Counted from the first letter of the stretch, positions 21,109-34,304 are shown. The stretch: DNA of 45,460 nt from Plantago elongata (GCA_036897095.1 JAYMSP010000622.1:1-45460); one strand, 5' to 3'. Numbers and translations are program-made. Notes: generated by a model from the sequence alone, not told the origin.

Positions 21109-21843
21109 TAGGTCTGAGCAAAAATGGAACCAGACCAAAATACCAGACCTAAAAATCGATCATCAATTCGGCTCTAGACCGATTAGGTCCGGTCATCGAT
21201 CTGGTCTTGACCAAATACTGAAAAATTGCATGTCAACCGACCAGGATCGAGTTTTAGTAAAAAACAAGTAATACTAGTAATTCCCCATTCACCAAGACAC
21301 CAACCCTAACTTTGTCTCTAGCCATTTCTATCGTCTCTAATTCTCTCTACTCTCCCTCCTCCGCCCCTTCACCTCCACGGTTCCTCCTCCTCTTTCGTCC
21401 CTTCATCTCCACCTCCTTTACCCCTTCACTTCCACAACTCCTCCAGCTCCGCCCTTCTCCTCTACCTCCCCAACTCCTCCTTCGCCCCTTCTTTCTACAG
21501 AAAAGACTACATCCACTGCTCCACCACCATCTCTCCGCCCTACTCCTCCACCGCCTCCACTCCTTGGCTCCACTCTCCTCCGACACTCTGCTCCACCACC
21601 AGATCCAATGCTCCGCTGCTCCACTTCGCTTTGCTACACTCTGCTCCGCTCATTTTCTTACTGTTTTATTTCCTTTTTTTTTGTTTTTTCCGGTCCTGGT
21701 CGATCTAGGCTCGTACTGTACCGATTTTTTTGATTTGGTCTGGTCCTGAACCGAACTAATTTAGTCCGGGCCTCGGGGTTGGGAAATCCTAAAAATTTGT
21801 CTGGGTCGAAGTCGGTCCGGACCTGGACCGATGCTCACCCCTA
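21109..21843. mobile_element. Non-autonomous hAT-type element 2 (735 bp)
   Basis: It is flanked by a perfect 8-bp duplication, TTTATATG at 21,101-21,108 and 21,844-21,851. Termini are TAGGTCTGAGCA and, inverted, TAGGGGTGAGCA. Subterminal regions repeat GGTCCGG/GGTCTGG/GACCGA motifs. The centre (about 21,300-21,640) is strongly CT-rich and non-repetitive, giving frames on both strands that look like compositional artefacts. Its ends resemble those of hAT element 1, so the two are probably related families. Confidence 0.92.
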
Positions 21844-21851
21844 TTTATATG

Positions 21852-24495
21852 TAATAGTTTTGTTAAGTGATTATTTAGTATTTTTTGAAAAATTATAATA
21901 TGGATCATGTTTAGCCTCATCTAAACCATGATGTAACCTGATCATATATTAATAAAGCTTACAGGGTAATTAGTAAAGCTTTTTTGTTTTGAAACGACAA
22001 AATATATATTGATAAAGCTTATAGTTTACATGCTCGGAATTCAAGTTCCAAAAAGTACACCACCAATTCTCACTACTACATACCGATGCACCTAAGAACC
22101 AAAGTCCAAACCAACAATACCAAGTCTAGAGAAAAACAGGTCTCCATCCTTCACTTCACGGCTTCTCAACCCGGATCCGAGACCACATCAAACCCATCAC
22201 TGAGAGCGCAATCAACGGGAACCATTAACATTCCGGAACACCAAAGAAACTCCCAAACCAAAATGATCACATAACCGGCACTCCAAAAGAGCCAACCTTA
22301 CACCCTCAAAACCTCAAATGACACACTACGAAGAAATCTTGGTCACCCCTCTCGTCTAGCATGTCTTGACACAAAGTCAAGCCAATAGTTAGGGGTATTG
22401 GCCGCTATTGACCCAAACCAAGATTAAAGTGGAGGGAATACTTCCACTACAAAAAAGTATGGCAAGAAGTGATGTTCCACAATGATCCCGACCAGTATCA
22501 AATGAAGCAAAGACAAAGGTTCTGTGGTAATCATGATCTCTCATCTCGTCTAGTATATCTCAACCAAAGTCAAGTAAAAAATTAGGGAAAATCGTCGCAA
22601 TTAACTCAAATCAAGATTAAAGTGGAGGAGATACCTATCTACCCACAGAAAATAGAAGTAATTATCCTAATTACATCTCAAATTTATAAATCATTACATA
22701 CGGAATCAATTAACCATTAAAGTTCAAGTTGGAAGCAAAGCAGTCAGAAAAAGAATTTAAGAAAATAAAATTGCGTCCATTCATTTGGATTCGTTTAATT
22801 CTACGCCATGCATCCTTGTGGTCTATTTTAAAGGGAATAATAAATTGTGCATTTTCGATCGATCTGTGTATGGATTGGTAGGAATTAGCTTGGGAATGAA
22901 TACTAGATACCAATTGAATTGCAGAATATATATATATATACATAGTCTCCACTTTCATTCTAAGTTAGATGACCGTGGGTTTAACAAGCTTCGTAGTAAT
23001 TTAAATATGTTTGGTAAATGTGTTTCAGCAGTAGGTAAATCCAGAGATTTGGCTTTGCTTTGAGATAATCAGACTTTGGTTTCAGTTTTGAGTTATAGTA
23101 GGAATCATAGACGTTAATGTGCAATTGGTGAAAAATTTAGTGATTTGGAGATTTACAGGGTTCTATAGGGAACCAGATTCTAAACTAAAGTATGACAATA
23201 ATTAAAAAACCAATCATTGACATTATTTACAAGTTACAACTAAAATGATAAACTGCTTAAAAATCAACCGAATTCGCAATTGAAAAAAAAGGTAAGATAT
23301 AGGAAAGTTGGGTAATAAAAATCAATTATGTACTTTACGTTTAAGTTAAAGATTGATTGATTAGATGAAGTTATGTGAACGGTTAAAAATTACAAAGGTA
23401 TCAATTCTGAATATCATCCTGAACATTCATTCCTGATTTACACAATGTTTGATAAAAACTACCTCCTCACTCTAATCCAAAGTTTTACATTTTATCATTT
23501 TTATTGGCTCACTCATAGTTTCCTTATCCATTTTTAGCAATCATTTTTATTTAGTTTTTCATTCACACTTTTAACTTTTCACTATTTTATTGGATGAAAA
23601 TGAAAATGGAAAATTGAGACAGAATAGAGTACCTAGTTTTTATTTGACATGCTCTGGCAACTTTTATTTTGCTTAATTTTCTTTATAATATTTGAAGTAT
23701 ACTCATCCTTTCCTAGCACCTCTTTGAAAAAGAAGGGTATCACATTGACATTGGAATAAAGTGCGAGAATATTACAAAAAAAACTTTGTGGTTGATTGTT
23801 CATATCAGAATCGGGATCAATTTTACATGTTTAATTTATTAATATACCAAATGTTATGTGCTCAGTATGACTGCAAAATTTCTACATTACCACTCAATAT
23901 GGCAATATAACTGCCGAGATAAGTTAATATTACAATCATTGTAATTAAATATGTGGGGCTGATACCATAGCATTTAAATAGCTCAATTTGGTTCGATGAA
24001 TAATAATTTGGCCTAAAATATAATTTAAATACCCCATTTCAATTCTATTTCAAATACAATTCACCAAAATCCATTTAAATACCTATTCGAATTCTATATC
24101 AATCAGCCTCGTGATAACTATAATAAAATATGTCATATTGGTTCCGCGTTCCGAAGATTAGCAAATTGGTGCTCAAAATATTGCGTCTGCCTACTACATT
24201 AACACACTATGGAAAAAAAAAGCCACATACATTGGGACACGTCCCTTGTCTTTGCCACAAATTGAAAAGAAAGACCTTTTCCCCTGTTTAAATTGGACTC
24301 TCTTCTTACTACAATAACACTCTCATTTCATGAATGAATGAAAAAACAAAACACTCCCTTATGAGATGACCCTCCTTTTTCAGTTTCTTCAGTTCTTGAG
24401 TTGCTAGCTAGCTCCTTTTGCTCTTCAATCAAGCTTTTTATTAACTTTCAAAAGTTACAAAAATACTGGTAGTAATTTTATCAACAGGAAGGAAT
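21852..24495. other. Intergenic region upstream of the H+-ATPase gene
   Basis: About 2.6 kb without a convincing gene. It includes two diverged copies of a ~107-base segment (22,335-22,441 and 22,529-22,634), a short (AT)n tract (about 22,926-22,942), and the promoter and leader of the H+-ATPase. The leader just before 24,496 is pyrimidine- and A-rich. I could not fix a TATA box. Confidence 0.6.
22335..22634. repeat. Diverged direct duplication, ~194-bp period
   Basis: Segments 22,335-22,441 and 22,529-22,634 share CTCGTCTAG, AAAGTCAAG, CAAGATTAAAGTGGAG and surrounding bases in the same order and spacing. The intervening sequence is not obviously duplicated. It may be part of a decayed retroelement tail, but no coding evidence supports that. 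Confidence 0.7.
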
Positions 24496-27400
24496 ATGGG
24501 TTCTAAGGGTCTCAGTCTTGAGGAGATCAAGAATGAAGCTGTTGATCTGGTATACCTCTCCTTCTTCCTACATGCTTTAATCTTCATTCATTTACGAGTG
24601 TAAACTGTAAAGAGTTAAAATGAAACTGCACTTAAAAAAAAGATGTAAAACTAGTTTGATTGGCGTTTAATTGATCAACTGGTTGCTTATGTGATCGTGT
24701 AAAACCAGTTTATACAAATTAAACTATAAATCATTTTTCACAAGAGCTGCTTTTTGTAAAATCTTTTTGCTATCTACTGATCATGATACTCTTGCTAGTT
24801 TATAGTTGCATGGGGTTGATACACAGTAATTAATAATTTTTAATTCCTTCAATTTTCTTTCTTTTAAATAGAAACATAAGGATTGTGATCATTAAAACTT
24901 TTATAAATTTTTAACTTCTACTTTCACAAAAAGATGTACAATTGTGTTTATATTTACACTTGATTTTTCAAGATGATAGTAGTGTGGAATAATGTGAGTG
25001 TGCCGTATACTTGTGATAAATAAAAGGGTTTGTGATTTTTTTTCTACAATATTAAAGAAATCTATATCTTATTTAAGTATAAATTGGAATTGAATTTTTC
25101 TCTATCCGAGTTGAGTTAACTCAATTTCAGTTTGTAACCGAACACTTACTAAACGTTTGCACGAATTATCTATGTAATTTAGTTATGAAATTCTATGTTT
25201 GCTTGCTCTGTTCGTGTCCATCTTGAACGTTCTATCAGTAGTAAAACACAGTTAACACTATGTTTCTTAGTGGAATAGTTGGTAATCTGTCAAATGCATT
25301 GGCGGAGTGGATTTTTATATGAATATGGATAATTTTATATCACAGTTTTCTACAAACTTATGTAGTTTAGCTGTATTTGTTAAGATCAACATGTGACAAT
25401 TTCATAACCGAATAAGTAATTGTATCTATCTTTTAGCTTTACTAGGCATATGTTCATATTCTGCTTAAAATTTAAGCAAATGGGTTCGGACCATGTTCAT
25501 GAATTTGTCTATTTTAACCTTATCATGTGAAACGGATGGTAAAAAGTAATTGTTCTATTCCATTTAAAATTTCCAATTATACTATTCTATATTCGATTTA
25601 ATCATAAATTATTTTTAAACTTTAATACCAATATCAGTATAATTAATGAAAATTTCATAATTAAATCTTTATAATTTTAATAAATTCTTGTATATTATAC
25701 TTTAAGAATGATTTGTGGTTAAAGTTAGAATATATAGTTCTTTTCAAGTGGGGGAGTAGTTATTTCATATTTCATCACCCGTTTTATTTTATGATATTAG
25801 TGTCACAAGAAGATCATGTAATTTTTAGAAAGTTATATGCTTTTAGCTAAAATTTCCTTTTACATTACATGAAAACATAGAAAGGGATGGGTACTCCTTC
25901 TGTTCCAAATTAAATAGCAGTTAAAATTTTACCAAAAAGGAAACGAAATTTGAAATTCGTAACTATTTAATCTGGAATGGAGGGAGTTATCTAATATGGA
26001 GTATTTACCTTTATTACTGCAAGAGTGTTGTTAGCATTTGAATGGTTAAAAGTCTCCTGTTCTTGTTTTACTGTCAGGTGATAGTCATGGTGCCACTGCC
26101 ATGGGAAACTTTTACCTTAGTCTATAATGATTTTCCCAACATTTCTGACATATTGGCACGTCAGGTGTTATCGTGTGTTTTCCTTAGAAGTATGACAATA
26201 TCTGTAGCCCAAGTGTAAATTTGCATGATGTCAAGTTTCACTTTTCATCTGTCCAAAATAGTTGAGAAGGTGATGGATGTCAAGTTCACGATTTCGGGTT
26301 TAATATTGAAACGGTTAGTGATTACCCGACCCGGATGCACAGGCCTAGAACTACATGTGTTAAATCCTGATTAGGTGGTAGCAGTAGTAGCAGTAGTAGT
26401 AGTATGTACATGGGAAACATTTTAGGCTCCTGGAGATTTTAGAATAGAATGTGATCCAGTTTTGAATTTATCAGATAAAATGTAGCACTAATATCTCGGA
26501 TTCAGTTATTTTCGTCTGCTAACGATGAATGCTGAACTTACAGGAAAAAATTCCTGTGGACGAAGTGTTTGAGCAGCTAAAATGTACCCAGGAAGGTTTA
26601 TCCTCAACAGAAGGAGAGAACCGTCTCAATATCTTTGGTCCAAACAAATTGGAGGAGAAAAAGGTATTCATTCGATCAACCGTGTCCTCTTTTCGTTCAA
26701 GTTATCTGAAATTCACCATTCCAAAGGGAACTATATCATTGTGTGTTTACACATTGCTACCAGGAAAGCAAGGTTCTCAAGTTTTTGGGCTTCATGTGGA
26801 ACCCCTTATCATGGGTCATGGAGGCTGCTGCTTTGATGGCTATTGTCCTTGCAAATGGAGACGGGAGGCCACCTGACTGGCAAGACTTCGTTGGTATTGT
26901 GGCGTTGCTGTTCATCAACTCCACGATCAGTTTCATTGAAGAGAACAATGCTGGTAATGCTGCTGCGGCTCTTATGGCTGGACTTGCACCTAAAACTAAG
27001 GTAAACGCCCTTAAATCTGTGTCTATGACTCTATGTTACGCAAAGTGTCAAGTATATATATTGATTCATCTTTGGCATGTTCATATGTAAAACAGGTACT
27101 GCGAGATGGTCGCTGGAGCGAACAGGATGCAGCTATCCTAGTCCCGGGTGATATTATAAGTATAAAGCTTGGAGACATTGTCCCAGCTGATGCCCGGCTT
27201 CTGGAAGGTGATCCTTTAAAGATCGATCAGTCTGCATTGACTGGAGAATCTCTTCCGGTAACTAAAAACCCGTCAGATGAAGTTTTCTCCGGGTCCACAT
27301 GTAAGCAGGGAGAAATTGAGGCAGTTGTGATAGCTACTGGTGTCCACACTTTCTTTGGGAAGGCAGCTCATCTTGTTGACAGCACTAATCAAGTCGGACA

Positions 27401-30400
27401 CTTCCAGAAAGTTCTAACTGCAATCGGAAACTTTTGCATCTGCTCTATTTTCGTTGGTATAGTCATCGAGATCCTAGTCATGTACCCGATCCAGCACAGG
27501 AAGTACAGAGATGGAATTGACAACTTACTGGTTCTCCTTATCGGAGGCATTCCAATTGCTATGCCAACCGTCTTGTCTGTTACTATGGCAATTGGATCCC
27601 ACAGGCTATCTCAGCAGGGTGCAATCACGAAACGTATGACTGCCATTGAGGAGATGGCTGGAATGGATGTACTCTGCAGTGATAAAACTGGAACGCTGAC
27701 GCTTAACAAGCTGACTGTCGATAAAACTCTCATCGAAGTGTATGCTAAAGGTATCGATAAGGAGTATGTGATGTTAACTGCTGCAAGGGCTTCGAGGACT
27801 GAAAATCAGGATGCAATTGATGCTGCCATTGTGGGAATGCTTGCAGATCCAAAGGAGGTATAAGATTAGTTACCTCCATAAAAAGTTTAGGTTCAGTTAG
27901 TTATACTTAATTCCGTTTTATTTTCGTACTTAACAGGCACGAGCTGGTATAAGAGAGGTGCATTTTCTACCATTTAATCCCGTAGACAAGAGGACGGCAT
28001 TAACTTACATAGATTCGGATGGAAACTGGCACCGTGCCAGCAAAGGTGCACCCGAACAGGTAGGTATATCATTTGTTTAGTAGATGGACAAAAGAGCTGA
28101 AAAGAAAGGCAATTCGCAGAATGCTAACTGTGTTTTCGTTCTTTACAGATACTAACCCTCTGCAACAGCAAGGAAGATGTTAAAAGGAAGGTTCATGCTT
28201 GTATCGACAAGTTTGCTGAACGTGGACTTCGTTCTTTGGGAGTTGCTCGACAGGTTTGGATACATACAGAAGAAGATTTGAGAATCGAGTTTCATCAGTA
28301 CTGATTGCCTCTTTTTTTGTACTTTCAGGAGGTTCCCGAGAAGACAAAAGAGGGCGCTGGTGCACCATGGCAGCTTGTTGGTCTGTTACCATTGTTCGAT
28401 CCACCTAGGCATGACAGTGCAGAAACAATTAGAAGAGCGTTACATCTGGGAGTTAATGTGAAGATGATAACTGGTGATCAGCTTGCTATAGCGAAGGAAA
28501 CTGGGCGCAGGCTTGGAATGGGAACAAACATGTACCCTTCGTCTTCATTGCTTGGGCAACACAAAGACGAATCAGTTGCAGGACTCCCCGTTGATGAGTT
28601 GATTGAGAAGGCTGATGGTTTTGCCGGAGTATTTCCAGAGCACAAGTATGAAATAGTGAAGAGACTTCAAGAAAGAAAGCACATCTGTGGTATGACAGGA
28701 GATGGTGTGAATGATGCTCCTGCGTTGAAGAAGGCCGATATTGGTATTGCCGTGGCAGATGCAACTGATGCTGCTCGAGGTGCATCCGACATTGTTTTAA
28801 CCGAACCTGGTCTCAGTGTCATTATTCATGCTGTTCTTACCAGCAGAGCTATTTTCCAGAGGATGAAAAACTACACAGTCAGTAACCAACTCATCCCTCT
28901 CTCAGAATACTGTCTCTACCTGTTTATATCTAACAATCTTCTGATGTTTTGTTCCAGATTTACGCTGTTTCAATAACTATCCGTATTGTGGTATGTTATC
29001 TTGGAAACATTTGTAATCGCAATGTCATCTTCATTTTACCATAGTCCGACTCATGTATTTTATCGAACAATCAACATACTGATCTGGTGCTCAATGCAGT
29101 TTGGATTCATGCTCATTGCTCTAATATGGAAATTCGACTTTGCTCCATTCATGGTTCTGATCATTGCTATACTGAACGATGGTTAGATCATCTTGTTTCA
29201 ATATCATCTGATGCAAAGGAAGAAAAACTGTTTCTCTTATGTTTACGGAAACTCTTTACAGGAACTATTATGACAATTTCCAAGGACAGGGTGAAGCCAT
29301 CTCCAATGCCAGACAGTTGGAAGCTCAAAGAAATTTTCGCTACCGGAATTGTCTTAGGAGGTTACTTGGCACTAGCCACAGTGCTGTTCTTCTGGATGAT
29401 GAAAGATACCGACTTCTTTCCTGTATGAATCTTGGAAACTCCATTAAAAACTGTGTGAATCTCTGCTCATGATCTTGACTCTTGAACTTGATTTTGTCTC
29501 TGTAGGATAAGCTTGGGGTGAGATCAATAAGGCACAATCCTCGGGAAATGATGGCGGCACTGTACTTGCAAGTGAGTATCGTGAGTCAAGCACTGATATT
29601 CGTTACAAGGTCACGAAGCTGGTCTTTTGCTGAACGTCCTGGCATGCTGTTGTTAGCTGCTTTCATGGTTGCACAACTGGTAAGGGAGAGACATTACTGA
29701 ACTTGTATGTTATGTCTTCCTGCTGAATGACAAACCATTTCTTGTCATTAACAGGTTGCAACACTAATAGCTGTTTATGCCAACTGGGAGTTTGCCAAGA
29801 TCCAAGGATGCGGTTGGGGTTGGGCCGGTGCTATATGGCTCTTTAGTATAGTGACCTACGTCCCTCTCGACATACTTAAGTTCTGTATTCGCTATGTTCT
29901 GAGTGGAAAGGCCTGGGATAATCTTTTGGAGAACAAGGTACCAGACTAATAGTCAATACTCAATAGTCATCTTTACAATTTCTTGTTTCAGCTACGGATT
30001 GATCAACTCTTAATATGATGGAATGGCTTTTTAACTTGGTTTTTTCAATAGACTGCGTTTACGACCAAGTCTAACTATGGAAAAGAAGAAAGAGAAGCAC
30101 AATGGGCTGCTGCACAGAGGACTCTGCATGGTCTACAGCCACCAGAGACGACAAACATTTTCCCCGAAAAAAGCAGTTACAGAGAACTCTCTGAGATTGC
30201 AGAGCAGGCTAAACGCCGTGCTGAGGTTGCCAGGTAATGAATTCAGCCTTAACTTAAAGATTGTAAAAATCATGCATCAATTACATATTCTTAACCCTGA
30301 CTGGGTTGAAACTATGGTGAAGGCTGAGAGAGTTGCATACGCTCAAGGGGCACGTTGAGTCTGTTGTGAAGCTCAAAGGACTAGACATTGACACTATCCA

Positions 30401-30419
30401 ACAGCACTACACAGTTTGA
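24496..30419 (+). CDS. AHA/PMA family: Plasma-membrane H+-ATPase (P3A-type), 14 exons, 953 aa
   Basis: The enzyme pumps protons out of the cell using ATP and energises plasma-membrane transport. Exons: 24,496-24,549; 26,544-26,663; 26,764-27,000; 27,096-27,857; 27,937-28,059; 28,149-28,253; 28,329-28,877; 28,958-28,990; 29,100-29,181; 29,262-29,422; 29,506-29,679; 29,755-29,937; 30,052-30,233; 30,323-30,419. All splice sites are GT-AG and the 2,862-base joined frame is open. Visible motifs: TGES (186-189), the phosphorylation site CSDKTGTLT with D333, MITGD (513-517), GDGVNDAP (591-598), and the proton-binding Asp D688 in AILND (AHA2 D684). The C-terminal R-domain ends HYTV, so the penultimate T952 can be phosphorylated to bind 14-3-3. 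The N-terminus [16 protein letters not shown] resembles subfamily II (AHA1/2, tobacco PMA2). It appears intact. Confidence 0.96.
25894..25986. mobile_element. Small Stowaway-like MITE (93 bp) in H+-ATPase intron 1
   Basis: The left end CTCCTTCTGTTCCAAATTAA and the right end, inverted, CTCCCTCCATTCCAGATTAA pair over about 25 bases, continuing into ATAG. TA precedes the left end (25,892-25,893). The right flank reads TTA, so one target base may have mutated. The termini fit the Stowaway consensus; the element is nearly all inverted repeat. Confidence 0.8.
26376..26405. repeat. AGT/AGC trinucleotide microsatellite
   Basis: A run of GTAGCAGTAGTAGCAGTAGT-type repeats in intron 1 of the H+-ATPase gene. 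Likely length-variable. Confidence 0.9.
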
Positions 30420-31045
30420 GCAGAGATGCCCCTGAAGATGAACAAAACTGCCTTACTTATGCCGGAGAAGCTTCTTGTAATAATCAATCGTGTTCTCCAC
30501 GATGGTTTCCTGCTCTTTTTATCTGAGATTAGACTAGATAATATTTGCTCTCCGGCAATTAGAACACATTAAATTATAGCATGTTAACCTTCAGTTTGCT
30601 CTGAGCTTTCAGAAATCAAGCTCCATCTAAATGACAATGACGACAATAGTCTTTTGGTTATTCGGCTTCTCTTTATTTCTAAATACAGAAAGATGTCTAT
30701 TTTCTTCTAGTTCAAACTGAAGGATTACACAAGACTCTGCAGGATCTATTCTGTGACTGACCACTTAACAGCTTGACGTTGCACCAAGGGTTACTACCCT
30801 TCACAGATTCATAAACCACAACAAAAAAAATCCAACTCTTTTTTTTTTTTTTAATTAAAATGGATTTGAAGTTGTTGACATGGATGATCAGATGTAGAAT
30901 CCAAAGAACAATGCAAAATGCTTCAATATCATCAATGTAATTTTCTTTCTAAGCTAAATCATAAAATGCAAGCAGAGAAAGAAGCCTAACGCACATTTAC
31001 TTGGTTAGAGTAAATCTTCTGCATCACCATGAACTGTTAATAGTC
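30420..31045. other. Convergent intergenic spacer, H+-ATPase and GGCT 3' ends
   Basis: The two stop codons face each other 626 bases apart. Both 3' UTRs must lie here and could overlap. A T-rich run (about 30,838-30,853) next to A-rich sequence lies near the middle. No other gene is visible. Confidence 0.7.
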
Positions 31046-34000
31046 CTAAGAATCAAGGGTAATTGCTTCTGGTAATGGCGTCCGTTTGATGGGAGACATA
31101 CTGGACTTGAGAGGGACATCTGATGGACTAGGCAACTTCTTATCCTTTCCGCTGCTGCTGCTGACTATCCCAAGCACCTTCCTAACTTCATTTGCCAGTT
31201 CAACAATATTTTCATCTACATGATCTGTTCATCCATTGTAACCATTGAAGATAAGATTACTAGAAGATATGAGACGTCAACAAGTTTTCTGAAAATAATT
31301 TTGCAATTTGTAACAAGTTGAGAAAACCAGACTGGAGTAGCATATCCAGTTCTAGAAGTCACCAGTATCTTTTTGGTTAGAGAGGTTCGTCCAGCTTCTA
31401 GAAACATTGTAAGCAGTTTTATAGGCTATGAAAACTATAAAACCCTATAAGTTGCTTAAATGAGCTTTAGTCAGGATGTAGTATGAAAATACTCATCCAT
31501 TGGCTCCCCAAGTCAAGAGATAGCACGCAAAAACTGAGATGTAGAATCAAGAATTTACCCATATCAAAGAGGGCCTTTTCCAGTGAGAAAAGGTACTCTC
31601 TATTGTTACCACAAGGACCAAAAGCTGTGGCGATTTGCTTTGCCATCTCTGCAATGGGTGCAGGCCCAAGATAGTACTTGTTTGATATCTTGTCTGGAGT
31701 GGATGTGAAGCTGCAATTTGAGAAAACAAGGTAAAAAATGCTGAACCCAAGAAGGTTGTATCTCAAAAAGCTAATTCAACAGATTTGGATGTAATAACTA
31801 CTTACACTATCACCCCAGTTAAAAGTCGCTGATCAGAATCTCCCTCCTGTTATAACATTAGATTAAAAAAACCACATTTCAACAGGCCATGCCATAACTA
31901 GAAGAAATATTGCAGAAAGAAAGTTACAGACAAACGATTGAAGAATCACTCACTTTGTAGAAGTCTACGAGAGCTTTACCATCATACTCGCATTCTCTAC
32001 GTTCCAGATACTGAACATTTAAAAACAGGGAACTTTCAGTTTTACTACAAGATATCTAATCAAGCACGGATAAACATAAGGTTTAGACTTTAGAATCATC
32101 TAGCATTTGTAGGATAATAGTATGTGCTTAAATTTACAAATGCAGTATCGATACATACCGCCATGGCCGCCTTTTCTTTCTCAGGTCCTCCCCTCACACA
32201 ATATGCAGCACCCCACTGTAAGCACAACAAATAAATAACAGTTCTGCATATACAAAAAGCCTACCATAGACAGAAACGGAAACAGACAAGAAAACGGAAA
32301 AGTTCTATTTCATTGTAATGACAAAGACCTGATTTTCCTAAACTACAGGAAAGTCCATATCACATTAGTGTCAATTGAGTGAGTGTATTTACTTCGGTAG
32401 GAGATGTATGGAATTTTCTCATCCTAAGGAAAAACATGAGTTTTACAAGAACTTCACAATTTGAAGAATGGCAGAGAAATCTTGACCGGCTTAGTAAATT
32501 GAACAAACCAGATAAAGGTGGAATAAAAATTTATAAGGAAACTCGATGCCAAAATCAACACACAAATCATAAGAATCTATGAACCAGTAAAACATCCAAT
32601 CTTTTCCAACATCACACCTCTTCAAATCTATAGACCTGATAAAAATATTTGAACACAAGCAAATACATATCAAATACTCATCCATCTGATAATACAAAAA
32701 CTTGTGAAAGTCCAAGTTTTTACGAGAGTCCTGAGAGTTGTATATTAATTGTGCGGTTTTGTGTGTAAATTGTAGATTTTTGTCTATTAACAAATTGTAT
32801 ATTGTTGTATACTAATTGTGCGGCTGAATCTTTTTGTGTGAGACTCTCAGAACTTTCCGGATTCTCAGGAGAGTTTCTCAATATATTTTATGAATGGTGT
32901 GTATATAGAGATTGACTTAGTTTGATTACGCAACTAAATAATCCAAATGAAATACAAAACATCCAACCAGGTATGTTTCTACTTTTTCCCTTCCCTTCAG
33001 GCAACGCTATTATAGGTCAAGTATTGCTCTATAACAAAGTTAACCTTTCTAGCTCCATACTCATCTTCCAATTACCCCTAGTAAATGCAACCATTAAAGA
33101 AAAAAAAAATCATCCCCACTTACCTTATATGTTGAAAAAGATGTGAGCGGATGGAAAGAGAGATGAATTATTTTACGCAAGTCCTTGAGTTGCAAATTTG
33201 GTGGTAGTTATATGAAGAGTGAAAATGACAGAATGTGTCAAAATAGCTAGAACGTCATTATGTTGCAAAAGTTCAAGAAGTGTAGAACTTCATTTATATT
33301 GAAAAGGAAGGACTACGGGGTACAAAAATCACCCCTTCAAATACTAAGCGTAAAATAGGCTATATCAACTAATCTATACCAAAATTGTTGAATTAAGCAA
33401 ACTAAATATTTAGAACAAGAAAACGAAATCTGGCTCTTGAGCCTCTCCATTAGTGTTAGACTAGACCGCGTTTCATCTATTGACGCATCTCATACTAATA
33501 AATTTAACATTCGACCCTTATTTGCTAAGTAATCAATGAATGCTACGACCTTAAACCCAAATTCCTCTCAATCTATTACAAACGCTACCATTATATTCTG
33601 GAACAATATCTAATCAAGTATGGCTAGATACGACACATGATTCCATATTTAATTATTTATTCATGGCAAGAACATCAATTATAAGATTACGCATCTTTCG
33701 ACTAGAACCAAAGTACATCAAACCCCTCTCTTCTCGGGTCATTCAAGCAGGATCCTCTTTACAAGACATCAGTTTCAACTACTAGGTTCACGTGCATTAC
33801 TTAATCAAAGATAAAGAAAAGTAAACTCTTGCAAACAAACTAACAAAGTAAAACCAGCAGCTAATGTTATTCAATAAAAAATGAATGATTTTGGACAAGT
33901 TTTGAACATACACAGATGGCTCCATCGTATTCCTCCAAGGTGCAGGTTCTTGCAGGATGCTCCGGAGTCCCTCTATGATCAATGCAGGCTGAATGAAACA

Positions 34001-34304
34001 GAATAAAGCGAAAACACGAAATAATTTAAATTTAATTTCCTCCATTGAAAACAAAACACAAGCTGATCTTGAAATGCAATTAAAAAGTAAAGCCCCAAAT
34101 ATAATCCCAGAAGATCTAAATCTAATGACAAGATACACATATAGCCATTACTAGTAAAGGAAGAAAGTTGTTATGAAATGATAAGGAAATAGTACCCAAA
34201 TCAAAAACACGTCTGTAATCCTTGATAAAGCCAACAACTTTGTCGTCGAATTCGAATCCGGGGTTCCACACCAATGAGCCGTATCCGAATACCCAAAACA
34301 CCAT
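31046..34304 (-). CDS. GGCT2-like: Gamma-glutamylcyclotransferase, ChaC/GGCT2-like, 7 exons, 223 aa
   Basis: Members of this family degrade glutathione in the cytosol to 5-oxoproline and Cys-Gly. Minus-strand exons: 34,304-34,196; 33,988-33,912; 32,215-32,159; 32,010-31,954; 31,846-31,806; 31,710-31,559; 31,224-31,046. Introns are GT-AG on the minus strand and the 672-base joined frame is open. The substrate loop GYGSLVW is at residues 7-13, [14 protein letters not shown] follows, the catalytic Glu region is YLERRE (82-87), and NKYYLGPAP and [14 protein letters not shown] complete the fold. Arabidopsis GGCT2;1 is similar in length, about 216 aa. The C-terminal ~35 residues are Ser/Pro/Lys-rich and poorly conserved. 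The start at 34,304 fits the family; an ATG nine codons upstream at 34,331 is in frame but unlikely. Confidence 0.94.

Noticed and set aside
21312-21749. A 145-codon Leu/Pro/Ser-rich frame, with Arg/Glu/Gly-rich frames on the opposite strand
   Set aside because: This is the effect of CT-rich filler within hAT element 2; all frames of such sequence stay open by composition.
22086-22274. A 62-codon plus-strand frame
   Set aside because: No recognisable motif, no promoter and a location in diverged repeat-like DNA.
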